Shown: positions 18,299 through 27,488 of the stretch, one piece after another
Numbering within the stretch: the stretch's first letter is position 1
Layout: the number at the start of each line of letters is the position of its first letter
Assembly: GCA_913058335.1 (NCBI GenBank)
Contig: CAJXPX010000018.1
Location: 1 to 64,000, forward strand
Length of the DNA: 64,000 nt
Source of the DNA: an uncultured Hyphomonadaceae bacterium
GTDB taxonomy: Bacteria > Pseudomonadota > Alphaproteobacteria > Caulobacterales > Maricaulaceae
Direction: 5' to 3'
The notes under the pieces: generated by a model
The model's database searches: none
What the model was told of the DNA's origin: nothing
The model's input: only the letters and a program-made list of their open reading frames with translations
Program-made: the position numbers and the translations under genes

Positions 18299-19894
18299 AT
18301 GAATATGAAAAACGCGAAGAGTTATATAAAGCAGTTTGTTTCAAGTTTGGGCCTGCTCGGTCTTATTTCGGGAGCGGCTGTTTCTCCAGTGTTAGCCCAG
18401 ACCCCTGAGAATCTTTATGATATGGTGATTTTAAACGGTCGGGTTGTGGATCCGGAAACCGGGCTTGATGCTGTGCGAAATGTTGGCGTATCTGAAGACA
18501 AAATTTCTATCGTCACTGAAGATTCAATTTCCGGCGACGTTGTCATTGACGCAACCGATCGGGTCGTCGCGCCGGGTTTCATTGATCTTCACGCCCATGG
18601 ACAGAGAATCCCAGCGGGACGGATGCAAGCAAAAGACGGCGTCACCACGGCCCTTGAGCTCGAGGTAGGCGTTCTGCCTGTAGGCGCTTTTTATGAAGCC
18701 GTTGCCAAAGAAGGGAGACCTATCAATTATGGGACTGCAGCAAGCTGGGCGCATGCCCGTGTCGCCGAATTTGTAGGGGAAGAACCTGAGGCTGATGTTG
18801 ATTGGTTTACTGGGCACTTTGGCAGTTCAGAGTGGCAGGAAAGTATTGCGGATGAAAAGCAGACTGATGCCATAATGAGCCGTGTCCAAGCCGGGCTGGA
18901 CGAGGGAGGATTGGGCGTGGGTGTGGCCTTGGGATACGCCCCCGGCTCGGGGCGAAAGGAATATCACGCCCTCAACGAACTTGCTGCCAAAAATGAAGTT
19001 CCGTCCTTTACCCATGCCCGTTTTTTATCTGTGACCGAGCCAGAAAGTTCCTTTGAAGGATATCAGGAAATGGTTGCTGTTGCGGTAGCGACCGGCGCTC
19101 ATATGCACATTTGTCACCTAAATAGCATTAGCATGCGCGACATTGGTTCAATTGCCCCCTTGGTAAAGTCTGCACAGGAAGCGGGCGCTAGAATTACCGT
19201 GGAGGCTTATCCATATGGTGCGGGATCAACCTCGATTGGGGCCGCGATGTTTAAGGAGCCCGGATGGCAGGAAAAACTCGGAGGGATTAAAAAGTCTGAC
19301 TTCACTGTCGATGGCAAAGCGCTGACGGATGAAGAATTTGACCGTCTGCAAAAAGAGGCTCCAAATACAGGCGTGGTGCTGCATATGATACATCCTGACA
19401 AATACCCGTCAGACCAAGAAGCATTGGATATGTCCATCCTTTATCCGGGCGGCGCTATAGCGTCTGACGGTGGCGGATGGTCGGATGAAAACGGAATGAT
19501 CAAGTCATTCGTTTGGCCCTTACCAGAGGACGCAAACTCACATCCTCGTGCGGCAGGGACATTTTCCAAATTTTTGCGGGTTTATGTACGCGAACGGGAA
19601 TCCCTTTCATTGCTGGAGGCAATTAATAAGACGAGTACAATCCCCGCAAAAATTCTTGAGAAATCAGTGCCACAAATGCGCCAAAAGGGCCGTATTCAAA
19701 CCGGAGCAGATGCCGATATTGTTGTCTTTGACCTCGCAACGGTAAGCGACCGTGCGACGTATGAAAAACCCGCTCAAACCTCTGTTGGTTTTGATTATGT
19801 TATCGTTGGCGGCACACCGCTAATTACGAACGGGGAGCTAGACACGACCGTTTTGCCCGGACAGCCGATTAGACGTTCCGCCAAGCCAGAGTAG
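18299..19894 (+). CDS. Amidohydrolase, N-acyl-D-amino-acid (D-glutamate) deacylase-like
   Basis: The start at 18299 (or the ATG at 18305, better spaced from AGGA at 18295-18298) precedes a signal peptide ending PVLAQ, so the enzyme is probably periplasmic. It has the D-aminoacylase layout: VILNGRVVDPETG, then the HxH site FIDLHAHGQ, later histidines in SFTHARF and HICHLNS, an Asp in AIASDGGGW, and a C-terminal GRIQTGADADIVVFD. D-aminoacylases normally have DxHTHDD at the first site; DLHAHGQ suggests the N-acyl-D-glutamate deacylase branch. In the operon it would free the amino acid from an N-acyl-D-amino acid. About 531 residues. Confidence 0.75.
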   Translation: MNMKNAKSYIKQFVSSLGLLGLISGAAVSPVLAQTPENLYDMVILNGRVVDPETGLDAVRNVGVSEDKISIVTEDSISGDVVIDATDRVVAPGFIDLHAHGQRIPAGRMQAKDGVTTALELEVGVLPVGAFYEAVAKEGRPINYGTAASWAHARVAEFVGEEPEADVDWFTGHFGSSEWQESIADEKQTDAIMSRVQAGLDEGGLGVGVALGYAPGSGRKEYHALNELAAKNEVPSFTHARFLSVTEPESSFEGYQEMVAVAVATGAHMHICHLNSISMRDIGSIAPLVKSAQEAGARITVEAYPYGAGSTSIGAAMFKEPGWQEKLGGIKKSDFTVDGKALTDEEFDRLQKEAPNTGVVLHMIHPDKYPSDQEALDMSILYPGGAIASDGGGWSDENGMIKSFVWPLPEDANSHPRAAGTFSKFLRVYVRERESLSLLEAINKTSTIPAKILEKSVPQMRQKGRIQTGADADIVVFDLATVSDRATYEKPAQTSVGFDYVIVGGTPLITNGELDTTVLPGQPIRRSAKPE

Positions 19895-19903
19895 GACCCT
19901 GTT

Positions 19904-21142
19904 ATGCCGTCAATAAAGTCACGACAAAACACGGGTCTCCACATTCCTGACCCAATTTGCCGTCCGGGGGACGAACCGGACTTTAGCGGTCTCATAATAC
20001 CGGAGGCAGGTTCAGTTCCCCGGCCGAATTTTGATGCAGAAGAACAAACGCTTCGTAGCCTGCCTTACGGACTCATCAGAACATTAGATGACAAAGGGGA
20101 GGCAAAAGGCGACTGGCAACCTAACGCAAGCCTGGAAAGCTTGATTATAGCCCTCAAAACTATGTTGCTGAACCGGGCTTTTGACGCCGCTATGTTCGCG
20201 GCACAGCGCCAAGGCAAAACAAGTTTTTTCATGAAGACTTCTGGCGAGGAAGCGTTAGGCGCTGTTCCCTCACTGGCACTTCGAAAAGACGATATGTGCT
20301 TTCCGACCTACCGAATGGTGGGGTGGTTGCTGGCGCGGGGATATCCGATAATAGACCTGATTAATCAGATTTATAACAATGCAGAGGATCCGCTCAAAGG
20401 TCGTCAGCTGCCCATACTCTACTCTGCCAGGGAATATGGATTTTATTCTCTCTCGGGAAATGTCGGGAGCCGGATAGGCCACGGGGTGGGTTGGGCTATG
20501 GCCAAAGCCTATCGGGGTCTAGATAGCCTTGCCATGGCCGTCATCGGTGAAGGCACAACTGCCGAAGGCGACTATCACGAAGCCCTTACTTTTGCGAGCG
20601 TGTATAAGGCGCCCGTTATTCTCTGTGTGACCAACAATCAATGGGCCATTTCGACTTTTTCCGGCATTGCAGGGGCCGAAGAAACGACCTTCGCCGCGCA
20701 GGCGTTGGGGTATGGTATTCCTGGATTAAGGGTCGACGGTAATGACACGCTCGCCGTTTGGTCTGTGCTGGAATGGGCGGCCAAGCGGGCGCGCGCCGGA
20801 CTGGGCGCCACTCTGATCGAATTCTTTACTTACCGGGCGGAGGGCCATTCGACATCAGATGACCCAACGAAATACCGTCCTAAAGATGAGCCGACGATTT
20901 GGCCGCTGGGCGACCCCGTAAATAGGCTCAAGCAATATCTGACTAATCAATCGGCGTGGGACGAAAAGCGTCATCAAGAGGCGATATCCCAAGCGAAATT
21001 AAAGGTAAAGAAAGCCGCCAAGGCGGCTGAAGATATCGGGATACTTGGGACATCGAAATCGGATATCGAAGAGATGTTCAAACATGTCTTTGAGGAACCT
21101 GACTGGCGGATAAAAGAGCAAGTAAAAGAAGTCGGGATTTAA
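19904..21142 (+). CDS. bkdA1: 2-oxoacid (branched-chain type) dehydrogenase E1 alpha subunit
   Basis: 412 residues, starting 9 bases after the previous stop. The thiamine-diphosphate site is clear at residues about 215-250: GEGTTAEGDYHEALTFASVY followed by TNNQWAIS. The PSLALRKDDMCFPTYRMVGW and YRAEGHSTSDDPTKYR regions are typical of 2-oxoisovalerate dehydrogenase E1 alpha. It pairs with E1 beta in the next gene to decarboxylate a 2-oxoacid and transfer the acyl group to an E2 lipoyl domain. E2 and E3 genes do not follow in this window. Membership in this operon suggests the imported peptide also yields branched-chain amino acids. Confidence 0.88.
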   Translation: MPSIKSRQNTGLHIPDPICRPGDEPDFSGLIIPEAGSVPRPNFDAEEQTLRSLPYGLIRTLDDKGEAKGDWQPNASLESLIIALKTMLLNRAFDAAMFAAQRQGKTSFFMKTSGEEALGAVPSLALRKDDMCFPTYRMVGWLLARGYPIIDLINQIYNNAEDPLKGRQLPILYSAREYGFYSLSGNVGSRIGHGVGWAMAKAYRGLDSLAMAVIGEGTTAEGDYHEALTFASVYKAPVILCVTNNQWAISTFSGIAGAEETTFAAQALGYGIPGLRVDGNDTLAVWSVLEWAAKRARAGLGATLIEFFTYRAEGHSTSDDPTKYRPKDEPTIWPLGDPVNRLKQYLTNQSAWDEKRHQEAISQAKLKVKKAAKAAEDIGILGTSKSDIEEMFKHVFEEPDWRIKEQVKEVGI

Positions 21143-21143
21143 T

Positions 21144-22157
21144 ATGCCCTCCATGAATATGATCCAAGCGCTCAACAGCGCGCTTGATGTGATGCTTGAA
21201 CGCGATCCGGACGTGCTGATCTTTGGGGAAGATGTTGGCTATTTTGGCGGGGTTTTTCGCGTGACTGATAAGTTGCAACAAAAACATGGACTCCACAGAT
21301 GCTTTGACGCCCCAATTTCAGAAGGGGGAATAGTTTCAACAGCGATAGGGATGGGCGCCGAAGGCCTACGACCCGTTGTAGAAATCCAGTTCGCCGATTA
21401 TATTCTTCCCGCATACGACCAATTGGTTTCCGAAGCCGCCCGCCTTCGGTATCGCTCCGGCGGTGATTTTACCGCGCCTATTACCGTTCGCTCGCCCTAT
21501 GGCGGCGGGATATATGGCGGACAAACCCACAGTCAGTCCCCTGAAGCGATCTTTGCGCATATTACCGGATTGAAAACGGTCATTCCGGCAACACCGTATG
21601 ATGCTAAAGGTCTATTGATTTCTGCAATTGAATGTAACGATCCAGTTATCTTTTTAGAGCCGAAACGAATTTATAACGGTCCCTTTGATGGACACCATGA
21701 CCGCCCACTGAAGTCGTGGAAAGAGCATCCGCAAGCCGACGTTCCCGAAGGACATTACATCGTTCCCTTGGGTAAGAGCAGAGTGGTGCGCGAAGGCAGT
21801 GACGTCACAGTTCTTGCTTATGGCACTATGGTATATGTCGCAGAAGCGGCTATCTCCGAAACCTCTATTGACGCAGAACTTATCGACTTACGTTCTATCG
21901 TTCCATTGGACATCGACGCGATTGTAACGTCTGTCAAAAAAACTGGCCGCTGCGTTATAGTCCACGAAGCGTCAAAATTCGGAGGGTTCGGAGGAGAGCT
22001 TACGGCCCTTATTGAAGAGCGATGCTTCTATTATCTCGAGGCGCCGACGCAGCGCGTAGCAGGATGGGACACACCATATCCTCACGCTTTTGAATGGGAT
22101 TATTTTCCAAAGCCCTCACGAATTGTGGATGCGCTCGAGAAGGCAATCAGAGTGTAA
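21144..22157 (+). CDS. bkdA2: 2-oxoacid (branched-chain type) dehydrogenase E1 beta subunit
   Basis: 337 residues, beginning 1 base after the E1 alpha stop, so the two are certainly co-translated. It shows the transketolase-like fold: MIQALNSALDVMLERDPDVL, FGEDVGYFGGVFRVT, RSPYGGGIYGGQTHSQSPEA and EASKFGGFGGELTALIEE. Together with the upstream gene it forms the alpha2-beta2 E1. The operon seems to end here; the next gene is on the other strand. Confidence 0.88.
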   Translation: MPSMNMIQALNSALDVMLERDPDVLIFGEDVGYFGGVFRVTDKLQQKHGLHRCFDAPISEGGIVSTAIGMGAEGLRPVVEIQFADYILPAYDQLVSEAARLRYRSGGDFTAPITVRSPYGGGIYGGQTHSQSPEAIFAHITGLKTVIPATPYDAKGLLISAIECNDPVIFLEPKRIYNGPFDGHHDRPLKSWKEHPQADVPEGHYIVPLGKSRVVREGSDVTVLAYGTMVYVAEAAISETSIDAELIDLRSIVPLDIDAIVTSVKKTGRCVIVHEASKFGGFGGELTALIEERCFYYLEAPTQRVAGWDTPYPHAFEWDYFPKPSRIVDALEKAIRV

Positions 22158-22280
22158 TCGTTCTGATGAAACACCGTGTGTATAGGCATCTGATACCACT
22201 TTAGTAACTGCCGAAAACATTCGATGATAGGGTTGCAGTTTTTTAATTTTAGGAGTTTCATTAATGTCCGCTAGGGGGAT

Positions 22281-22619
22281 TCAGGTACGATTTTTACCCA
22301 ACATCATTTGCTTGATGTCACCCTTCATTTGAAATGACAGATAAAAAAGATAGGCAGATAGAAATAGAATTCCGCCAAACACGGCAACCAACCCTAAGAC
22401 AGTACCGGTAGGAGTATAATTATTGCGCCAACTGACCCACAATCCAGACAGAAGCAGAAAGCCGAAGAAATCGAAATTGAATTGCCCCGGCCATGTCATC
22501 GCTATCACATCACCAAAAAAGATAGGCAACAAATTCCAACCGTGATTTGAGATAGTGATGATTGTGTAGATCAGCAAACTTACGAAAAGAACACATAAAA
22601 ATAAACGAAACAGGTTCAT
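22281..22619 (-). CDS. Small membrane protein of unknown function
   Basis: 112 residues with three hydrophobic stretches (residues about 4-22, 48-66 and 75-97) and the motif HGWNLLPIFFGDVIAMTWPGQFN. Similar small proteins are annotated as hypothetical in other Alphaproteobacteria. No catalytic or binding motif is visible. It is transcribed alone, opposite to its neighbours. Confidence 0.6.
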   Translation of the reverse strand: MNLFRLFLCVLFVSLLIYTIITISNHGWNLLPIFFGDVIAMTWPGQFNFDFFGFLLLSGLWVSWRNNYTPTGTVLGLVAVFGGILFLSAYLFYLSFQMKGDIKQMMLGKNRT

Positions 22620-23010
22620 GTAACAAATCTTCTACTCTGACGGCTACTTTGATCATATTGGTCCGTTAAGTCCAGAGTGGTTGTTTCGTCTGCTAAGGGG
22701 ATAAAGGTCATGTTATTTGCGACAATACTATATCGTCATTATGTTCAATAGGGGAAATGGGAGCGTGTTATGCGCTTCATTGTCGTGGTTCAGCTCGGCG
22801 ATGGGGCCAGCCTAAGACCTATCGTTGGATGCCGGAAACTTACCAAAAATGCATAGGTTCACCGTCATCGAACTTATGACAAAAGTACACTTTTGTCATA
22901 ACTGCACGTAGAATGTCTAATGGGCGCTGACGTCAGGCGGGAACACTATTTAGATAACGGGACAAAATTACACAGTGTACGCAGCTTTTATTTCGATCGT
23001 TTAAATGGCT
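22620..23010. other. Non-coding, degenerate stretch
   Basis: No convincing gene on either strand. It contains the perfect inverted repeat at 22874-22901, reported separately, and nothing else I can name. It begins a region (to about 25.0 kb) of broken or orphan frames that separates the D-amino-acid operon from the camphor-type cluster. Confidence 0.4.
22874..22901. repeat. Perfect 13-bp inverted repeat with a 2-bp centre
   Basis: The arm TTATGACAAAAGT (22874-22886) is followed by AC and then by its exact reverse complement (22889-22901). There is no T-tract on either side and no gene adjacent in terminator position. It could be an operator, a recombination site or a relic of a mobile-element end. 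Confidence 0.7.
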
Positions 23011-23537
23011 CTAGTTATTGAGTTTCATTGGACGATAATGGGTCCGATGCAAAAGTCTATTCCAGTCCCCTGAGTTAATTTCTCGATCTAATCGCTCTTT
23101 GGTCATTAGGAAACAGCTTTCGCCCCAAGCGGCATATTTGGGGGTATCTCGGTATTCGGGATTGTCCTCTTCAATATTGCCAAACTCATCGAAGTCTCGC
23201 AGGTAGGGGTCAGGCTCAGCGGAAATATTGATATTCGGCTCTCTACCGTTTCATTATACACTTTTCTCATCGCTCTAAGGAAACGAGGGGTGATTTCGAC
23301 CACTTCAAACTCTGCGACTTGGTCATCACGTTCATAATTCCAGAAGTCGAGAAACCCCGTTTTCAATAGTGTCATGGCATGAGGTAAGTTGATTATACCA
23401 TATTCTTCGTACTCATGGGTTATCATTCCAAGGAGAGACAAAACCATTTGATATTGTTCCGCGTTTTCAGCTCAGTAGGCTTTTCGAAGTCTTGCGCATT
23501 CAACACTAGACAATTCACTATCAATTCTTTTTGGCAT
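23011..23537 (-). pseudogene. Disrupted gene of unknown function (one stop, one frameshift)
   Basis: Reading leftwards, an ATG at 23537 with a good GGAGAG site starts MPKRIDSELSSVECARLRKA. It meets an in-frame TGA at 23474-23472 and continues in frame as AENAEQYQMVLSLLGMITHE. Near 23230 the sense shifts frame to DPYLRDFDEFGNIEEDNPEY and runs to a TAG at 23013-23011. The joined product of about 175 residues reads like a genuine soluble acidic protein, but I do not recognise the family. Two independent lesions argue for a decayed gene, though sequence errors cannot be excluded. Confidence 0.55.
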
Positions 23538-24026
23538 TTATTCTCTCCAGGTTGCTATTCGCCTGGTGATCGAGTAGTTTGTAAGCTGATATTAGGCTGC
23601 CGCCATGACCTTTAGCTACCTTCGAAAAGGCTGCCTGGACATACGTCATAGCCTCCCCGACCCTAGTCAAGAGAGGCATCGTTGCGGTCGATGCCAACCG
23701 TTAATATCAGGGTTACAAAGCTTTGGTCGCCATTCGGCGACGAATCAGTGATACATCGTTCCGTCGAGTTGGGAAAGTTCGTATAAACGAGCTCTTCAAG
23801 AGCTAGCCGCCGGCAAGCTCTAATTGTCATTTTGGTAGGCCCGTGGTAGGCCGATAAATTGGTGTGTAGTGCAGACGATTGATATATTTCAGAAAAAATA
23901 AAATATCACAGTCTTCTCAGCCGCACCATTTTCCTGACATTGCAAAGAGCATAAGATTTTGAAAAGTCTCGGAAAATCTCTCTTTCCTGTAATTTCCTGT
24001 ACTTTCCATACGCTAACTCGCGCGAT
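23538..24026. other. Non-coding stretch without recognisable features
   Basis: About 490 bp. I see no tRNA fold, transposase fragment or credible gene. A short palindrome AGCTCTTCAAGAGCT lies near 23800 and an imperfect repeat TTTCCTGTA / TTTCCTGTA near 23990. This could be a former attachment site or mobile-element scar, but I cannot support a specific call. Confidence 0.3.
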
Positions 24027-24257
24027 TTGCCTAACTTCTTGACTTACTGGCACGACAGGAGATGGCTACGCAGACGGCTGGAGGAGGAACTGATCCGCGA
24101 ATTAGGCTGGAAGTCCGAGCTTGAAATCCAGCAGGAGATGAAGCGCGAAGTGGGAGCAATGCGTATCACGACAGTGGATAGACATATCCCGGTGCAACAT
24201 GGCTTGACCGCTCGCAGGTCCGTTGAGGCAGAGGTGGGATGGAAGGCATCCGCTTAA
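24027..24257 (+). CDS. Hypothetical small charged protein (possible prophage relic)
   Basis: 76 residues from a TTG start, with an arginine/glutamate-rich helical segment (RRWLRRRLEEELIRELGW) suggesting a coiled coil. No family recognised. It overlaps the start of the next small frame by 19 bases, as small phage or plasmid genes often do. The start codon is uncertain and no clear ribosome-binding site is seen. It may be a fragment. Confidence 0.3.
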   Translation: MPNFLTYWHDRRWLRRRLEEELIRELGWKSELEIQQEMKREVGAMRITTVDRHIPVQHGLTARRSVEAEVGWKASA

Positions 24258-24463
24258 AGACAAGCCCGTTTGCGAAAGAGCCCGACACAGCCTTCCAGCA
24301 GCGCCGTATATGGCTGATTAAGCGAGGATATGCCGAGTTACGCCAAGGCGGACAGAAGGCCTCAATCGCAATCATTTATAAGCGCGGCTATTTGAATGCG
24401 CTAGAGGCGGAGGGGTTTTACCATCCGACCAGACATAACGAGCATTGGCTTCGTCATAAGTGA
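24239..24463 (+). CDS. Hypothetical small basic protein
   Basis: 74 residues from an ATG preceded by GAGGTGG. The sequence (RRIWLIKRGYAELRQGG, then AIIYKRGYLNALEAEGFYHP) is basic and helical and reads like a real small accessory protein, but I cannot assign a family. It overlaps the previous frame. The following 550 bp to the promoter region at 25009 contain only unsupported frames on both strands. Confidence 0.4.
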   Translation: MEGIRLKTSPFAKEPDTAFQQRRIWLIKRGYAELRQGGQKASIAIIYKRGYLNALEAEGFYHPTRHNEHWLRHK

Positions 24464-25008
24464 AGACATCTATCTCAAAACTTCCGTCCTTGCGGGCCGA
24501 CTTATCGAAGACTGGAATGTGAGGCTCAATGTCTTTCTATTCGACAAGCCATTTAAGCATGGGACCGAGCCATATAATTAACAGGTTTCTTGTGATGCGA
24601 AACGTACCGTACGTAAACATAAGCTGCGAAGTGAGCAGCGAGACATTGATTTCCAGTCTAAATTTGGCTGGAGATAAAACCTACCGATCTGATACGCATG
24701 TAATCCACTTTGACGGTAACTATCCCTTATCGATGCCGGTATGGGGCTTGAGTTGGGTGAACAGTCTCTTGAGATTACCCTTCGCGTGACTGCAAGAACA
24801 CCTGACATGTAAGAACATGTTCATAACAGCCTTGGGTAAAAAGCTGCTAATAAAAAATCTAATAAAGATTAGGTTAAAAAATTCATTATTATGATTTCTT
24901 GTTGTACAGGGGGGCTCAGTTTCGCCTCGGTAGGGTTGTATAAAATTCATTTAAAACAATGCATTATGGTTTGTTGAAGTAGTTGCTTTTGCAAATAGAT
25001 TCATAAAA

Positions 25009-25066
25009 AGGCTTGACGAGAACAAGCCTATTGACAAAAGCCTAATCGCTGTTAGGATTTTAAAAT
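25009..25066 (+). promoter_or_regulatory. Promoter and palindromic operator of the camphor-cluster TonB receptor
   Basis: TTGACA (25031-25036) and TAGGAT (25053-25058) are spaced 16 bp. They overlap an operator AGCCTAAT-CGCT-GTTAGGAT (25039-25058) that matches sites at 31491, 37398, 37611 and 42624 in the same block. A separate stem AGGCTTG / CAAGCCT (25009-25015 and 25023-25029) lies just upstream. An operator across the -10 box implies repression, probably by one of the two TetR proteins in the block. Confidence 0.6.
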
Positions 25067-25109
25067 CGATAGTGCCGAAAAGGCCGTGCGATTAAAACGG
25101 GAGAACAAG

Positions 25110-27473
25110 ATGAGTTTTAAGAAAGAATTAGCCTGCGGTTTGGCGAGCTGGGTATTTATTGTCGCTAACCCGGCTTTTGCTCAACAGGTGCCAGTTGATG
25201 ACACAGTGTCTGAAGAGGCGCCAATTTCTAATTATGACGCAGAAAAAGATCAGATAGTAGTGACGGCACAACGCCGATCACAATCTCTTTCTGAGGTGCC
25301 AGTAGCGGTTTCGGCTTTCAACGCCGAGATTCTACAAGAAAGAAATATTACCACAGAGCAGGATCTTGCCAAGCTAGTGCCCGGATTGCTTGTTAAGAGT
25401 GGTCAAAATTCCAACCAGCTAAACTTTACTATGCGCGGGCAAACACTTGATCCATTTTCCGGGTCCAGTCCGGCTGTTCTGACATATATCAATGAGGCCC
25501 CAGCTACCGAAGGAAACACATCCACGGCATTTTTTGACTTTAATTCAATTCAGGTGCTCAAAGGGCCGCAGGGCACTCTTTTTGGTCGGAATGCTACAGG
25601 CGGAGCTATACTCTATGAAACGACTAAGCCTGGAGACGTATTTGGAGGTTACCTAAATTTAAAAGGTGGTGAGCGTGATTACATTCAGGCGCAAGGTGCC
25701 TTAGATATCCCGCTTTCTGATATTATCCGTCTAAGAGTTGCGGGTGATTATAAGAAACAAGATGGTTATATACGGAATGCCAAAACAGGTAATAATTTGG
25801 GCGATGTTGATGCGCTTTCTGGTCGTGTCACGTTGGAAATTGAACCTACGTCCAACATTAAAAACTCTACTGTAGCGCAGTATAGCGATTTTGGTGGATC
25901 AGAAGGAGCCGGTGGCTTGTATTCCTATCATTCGGTGGGGGAAACCAACAATGGATATGTGCTCAACACGACTTTGGATAGCTTATACGGGTTGAATAGT
26001 CCTTTCGCGCCCATTTTAGGTGATGGTCCTATGGGAGATGGTACATGGCCTGGTGCGGTTCCCGGATACTTAGAGTGGCAGCAAGATAATCCTTATCAAG
26101 TTTGGCTGAGTTATGATTTGCCGCACAAAGCTCATACGGGTTTCGTTATAAATACGACAGAGGTTGAGCTGGGTGAAAACATCGTTTTGAAAAATATTTT
26201 TAGCTATGCTGATGCTTTTGCGCGCACGCCAGGAATTCTTTCAGGTTCTCCATTTGGCTCGTTAAATCTCTATAATAATTCTGGTCTCGGAAATGGCCCT
26301 CCTGGCGGCGAGACATTTGATAATCAACGGTTCTCTAATGAGCTCCAATTGCAGGGCTCATCCGGACCTTTAGAGTATATTGTTGGTGTATTTTATTCCG
26401 ACACGGATAAGGCTGAATACGTTCCAGTTATAGTTGGGGCAGAATTAGACCCGCCGGTTGCAGATATAGCTTACAATTATACGGTAGGCGACGAATCGAA
26501 AGCGGTATTTGCCCAGTTGAGTTACGCGCTAACCGAAAAACTCACACTTACAGCCGGTGGCCGGTATACTTGGGAAAAACTATCTCTCCGCCAAGATCCA
26601 GGGAGTCTCTTCAACCTAGATGGGACAACGCCTTTCAATCAGGAAGCTGATCTGGAAGACCCTAGCTGGACTTTCAATGTTCAGTATCAAATTAACCCAG
26701 ACCATATGGTTTATGCCGCCCAACGAGGTAGCTTTAGAGCAGGTGGATTTAATGGCGCCGTTGCCCCTTTCGACGACGTTAATTTCTTTGACAATGAAAA
26801 TGCTTACGACTTTGAATTGGGTTATAAGTTTAATGGTATCCTTGGGAATGTGCCAACTCGCGTCAATTTTGCTGCCTATCATCAAACAGTTAAAGACGCT
26901 CAACATTCTATTTTTGCTGACTTAGGGGGAGGGCCATCAGCCTTCACGGTAAATGTTCCGAAAAAACGAATTCAAGGTGTCGAGTTGGATGCTCATTTCA
27001 CCGCTACAGATTGGTTGGAATTCGGCTTTGCAGGCGCCTATACAGATGCAGAATTTACAGAAAATATCGTGGATCTGGGGCCTCTTGGTGGTCCGGTTAT
27101 CCCGTTTGATACTTATGCGGACGCGCCGGAGTGGGCCGGGTCAGTTTTCGCCGAATTGAGTATGGCTCTTGAAGGCAATGCCGGCGATGTAAAGTTCCGA
27201 ACAGATGTTTTTGGTCAAACAAGTACCTACTTCTCCAATAATGAAGGCTCAATCACGCCGCGCACTCAATTACCCGGCTATGTCACTGTTGATATGAGAT
27301 TAAGTTGGAATGAGATAATGGGGAATCAGGTATCCGCAGCCGTCTATGTGAAAAACCTGTTTGATGAATTTTATTATAATTCAGGATACGTTGAGGGTGG
27401 CTCAGGTGGTTTTAATACAGCCATTTGGGGTGAGCCTCAAACATTTGGTGCGGAACTAAGTTACCGTTTCTAA
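25110..27473 (+). CDS. TonB-dependent receptor, likely uptake gene of the camphor-type cluster
   Basis: The ATG at 25110 has GGGAGA upstream and opens a signal peptide ending AFAQ, so it is preferred over the GTG at 25086. The 787-residue product has the TonB box DQIVVTAQRRSQ, a plug with FTMRGQTLDPFSG and VLKGPQGTLFGRNATGGAIL, and a barrel ending FGAELSYRF. Its operator is shared with the monooxygenase genes downstream, so it is probably induced together with them. This would be TonB-driven uptake of a hydrophobic terpenoid-like substrate; the ligand is inferred. Confidence 0.88.
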   Translation: MSFKKELACGLASWVFIVANPAFAQQVPVDDTVSEEAPISNYDAEKDQIVVTAQRRSQSLSEVPVAVSAFNAEILQERNITTEQDLAKLVPGLLVKSGQNSNQLNFTMRGQTLDPFSGSSPAVLTYINEAPATEGNTSTAFFDFNSIQVLKGPQGTLFGRNATGGAILYETTKPGDVFGGYLNLKGGERDYIQAQGALDIPLSDIIRLRVAGDYKKQDGYIRNAKTGNNLGDVDALSGRVTLEIEPTSNIKNSTVAQYSDFGGSEGAGGLYSYHSVGETNNGYVLNTTLDSLYGLNSPFAPILGDGPMGDGTWPGAVPGYLEWQQDNPYQVWLSYDLPHKAHTGFVINTTEVELGENIVLKNIFSYADAFARTPGILSGSPFGSLNLYNNSGLGNGPPGGETFDNQRFSNELQLQGSSGPLEYIVGVFYSDTDKAEYVPVIVGAELDPPVADIAYNYTVGDESKAVFAQLSYALTEKLTLTAGGRYTWEKLSLRQDPGSLFNLDGTTPFNQEADLEDPSWTFNVQYQINPDHMVYAAQRGSFRAGGFNGAVAPFDDVNFFDNENAYDFELGYKFNGILGNVPTRVNFAAYHQTVKDAQHSIFADLGGGPSAFTVNVPKKRIQGVELDAHFTATDWLEFGFAGAYTDAEFTENIVDLGPLGGPVIPFDTYADAPEWAGSVFAELSMALEGNAGDVKFRTDVFGQTSTYFSNNEGSITPRTQLPGYVTVDMRLSWNEIMGNQVSAAVYVKNLFDEFYYNSGYVEGGSGGFNTAIWGEPQTFGAELSYRF

Positions 27474-27488
27474 GGATTGAAACAAAAG

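Noticed and set aside
22874-22901. 28-bp palindrome as a chromosome dif site
   Set aside because: dif has conserved inner CATAA/TTATG around a 6-bp centre; here TTATG is at the outer ends and the centre is 2 bp.
23472-23474. TGA as a selenocysteine codon in the broken minus-strand gene
   Set aside because: A separate frameshift exists further on, and no SECIS-like hairpin or selenoprotein motif is seen.
24529-24808. Overlapping open frames on both strands at 24.5-24.8 kb
   Set aside because: Neither has a ribosome site, a recognisable motif or plausible composition; treated as non-coding or decayed.
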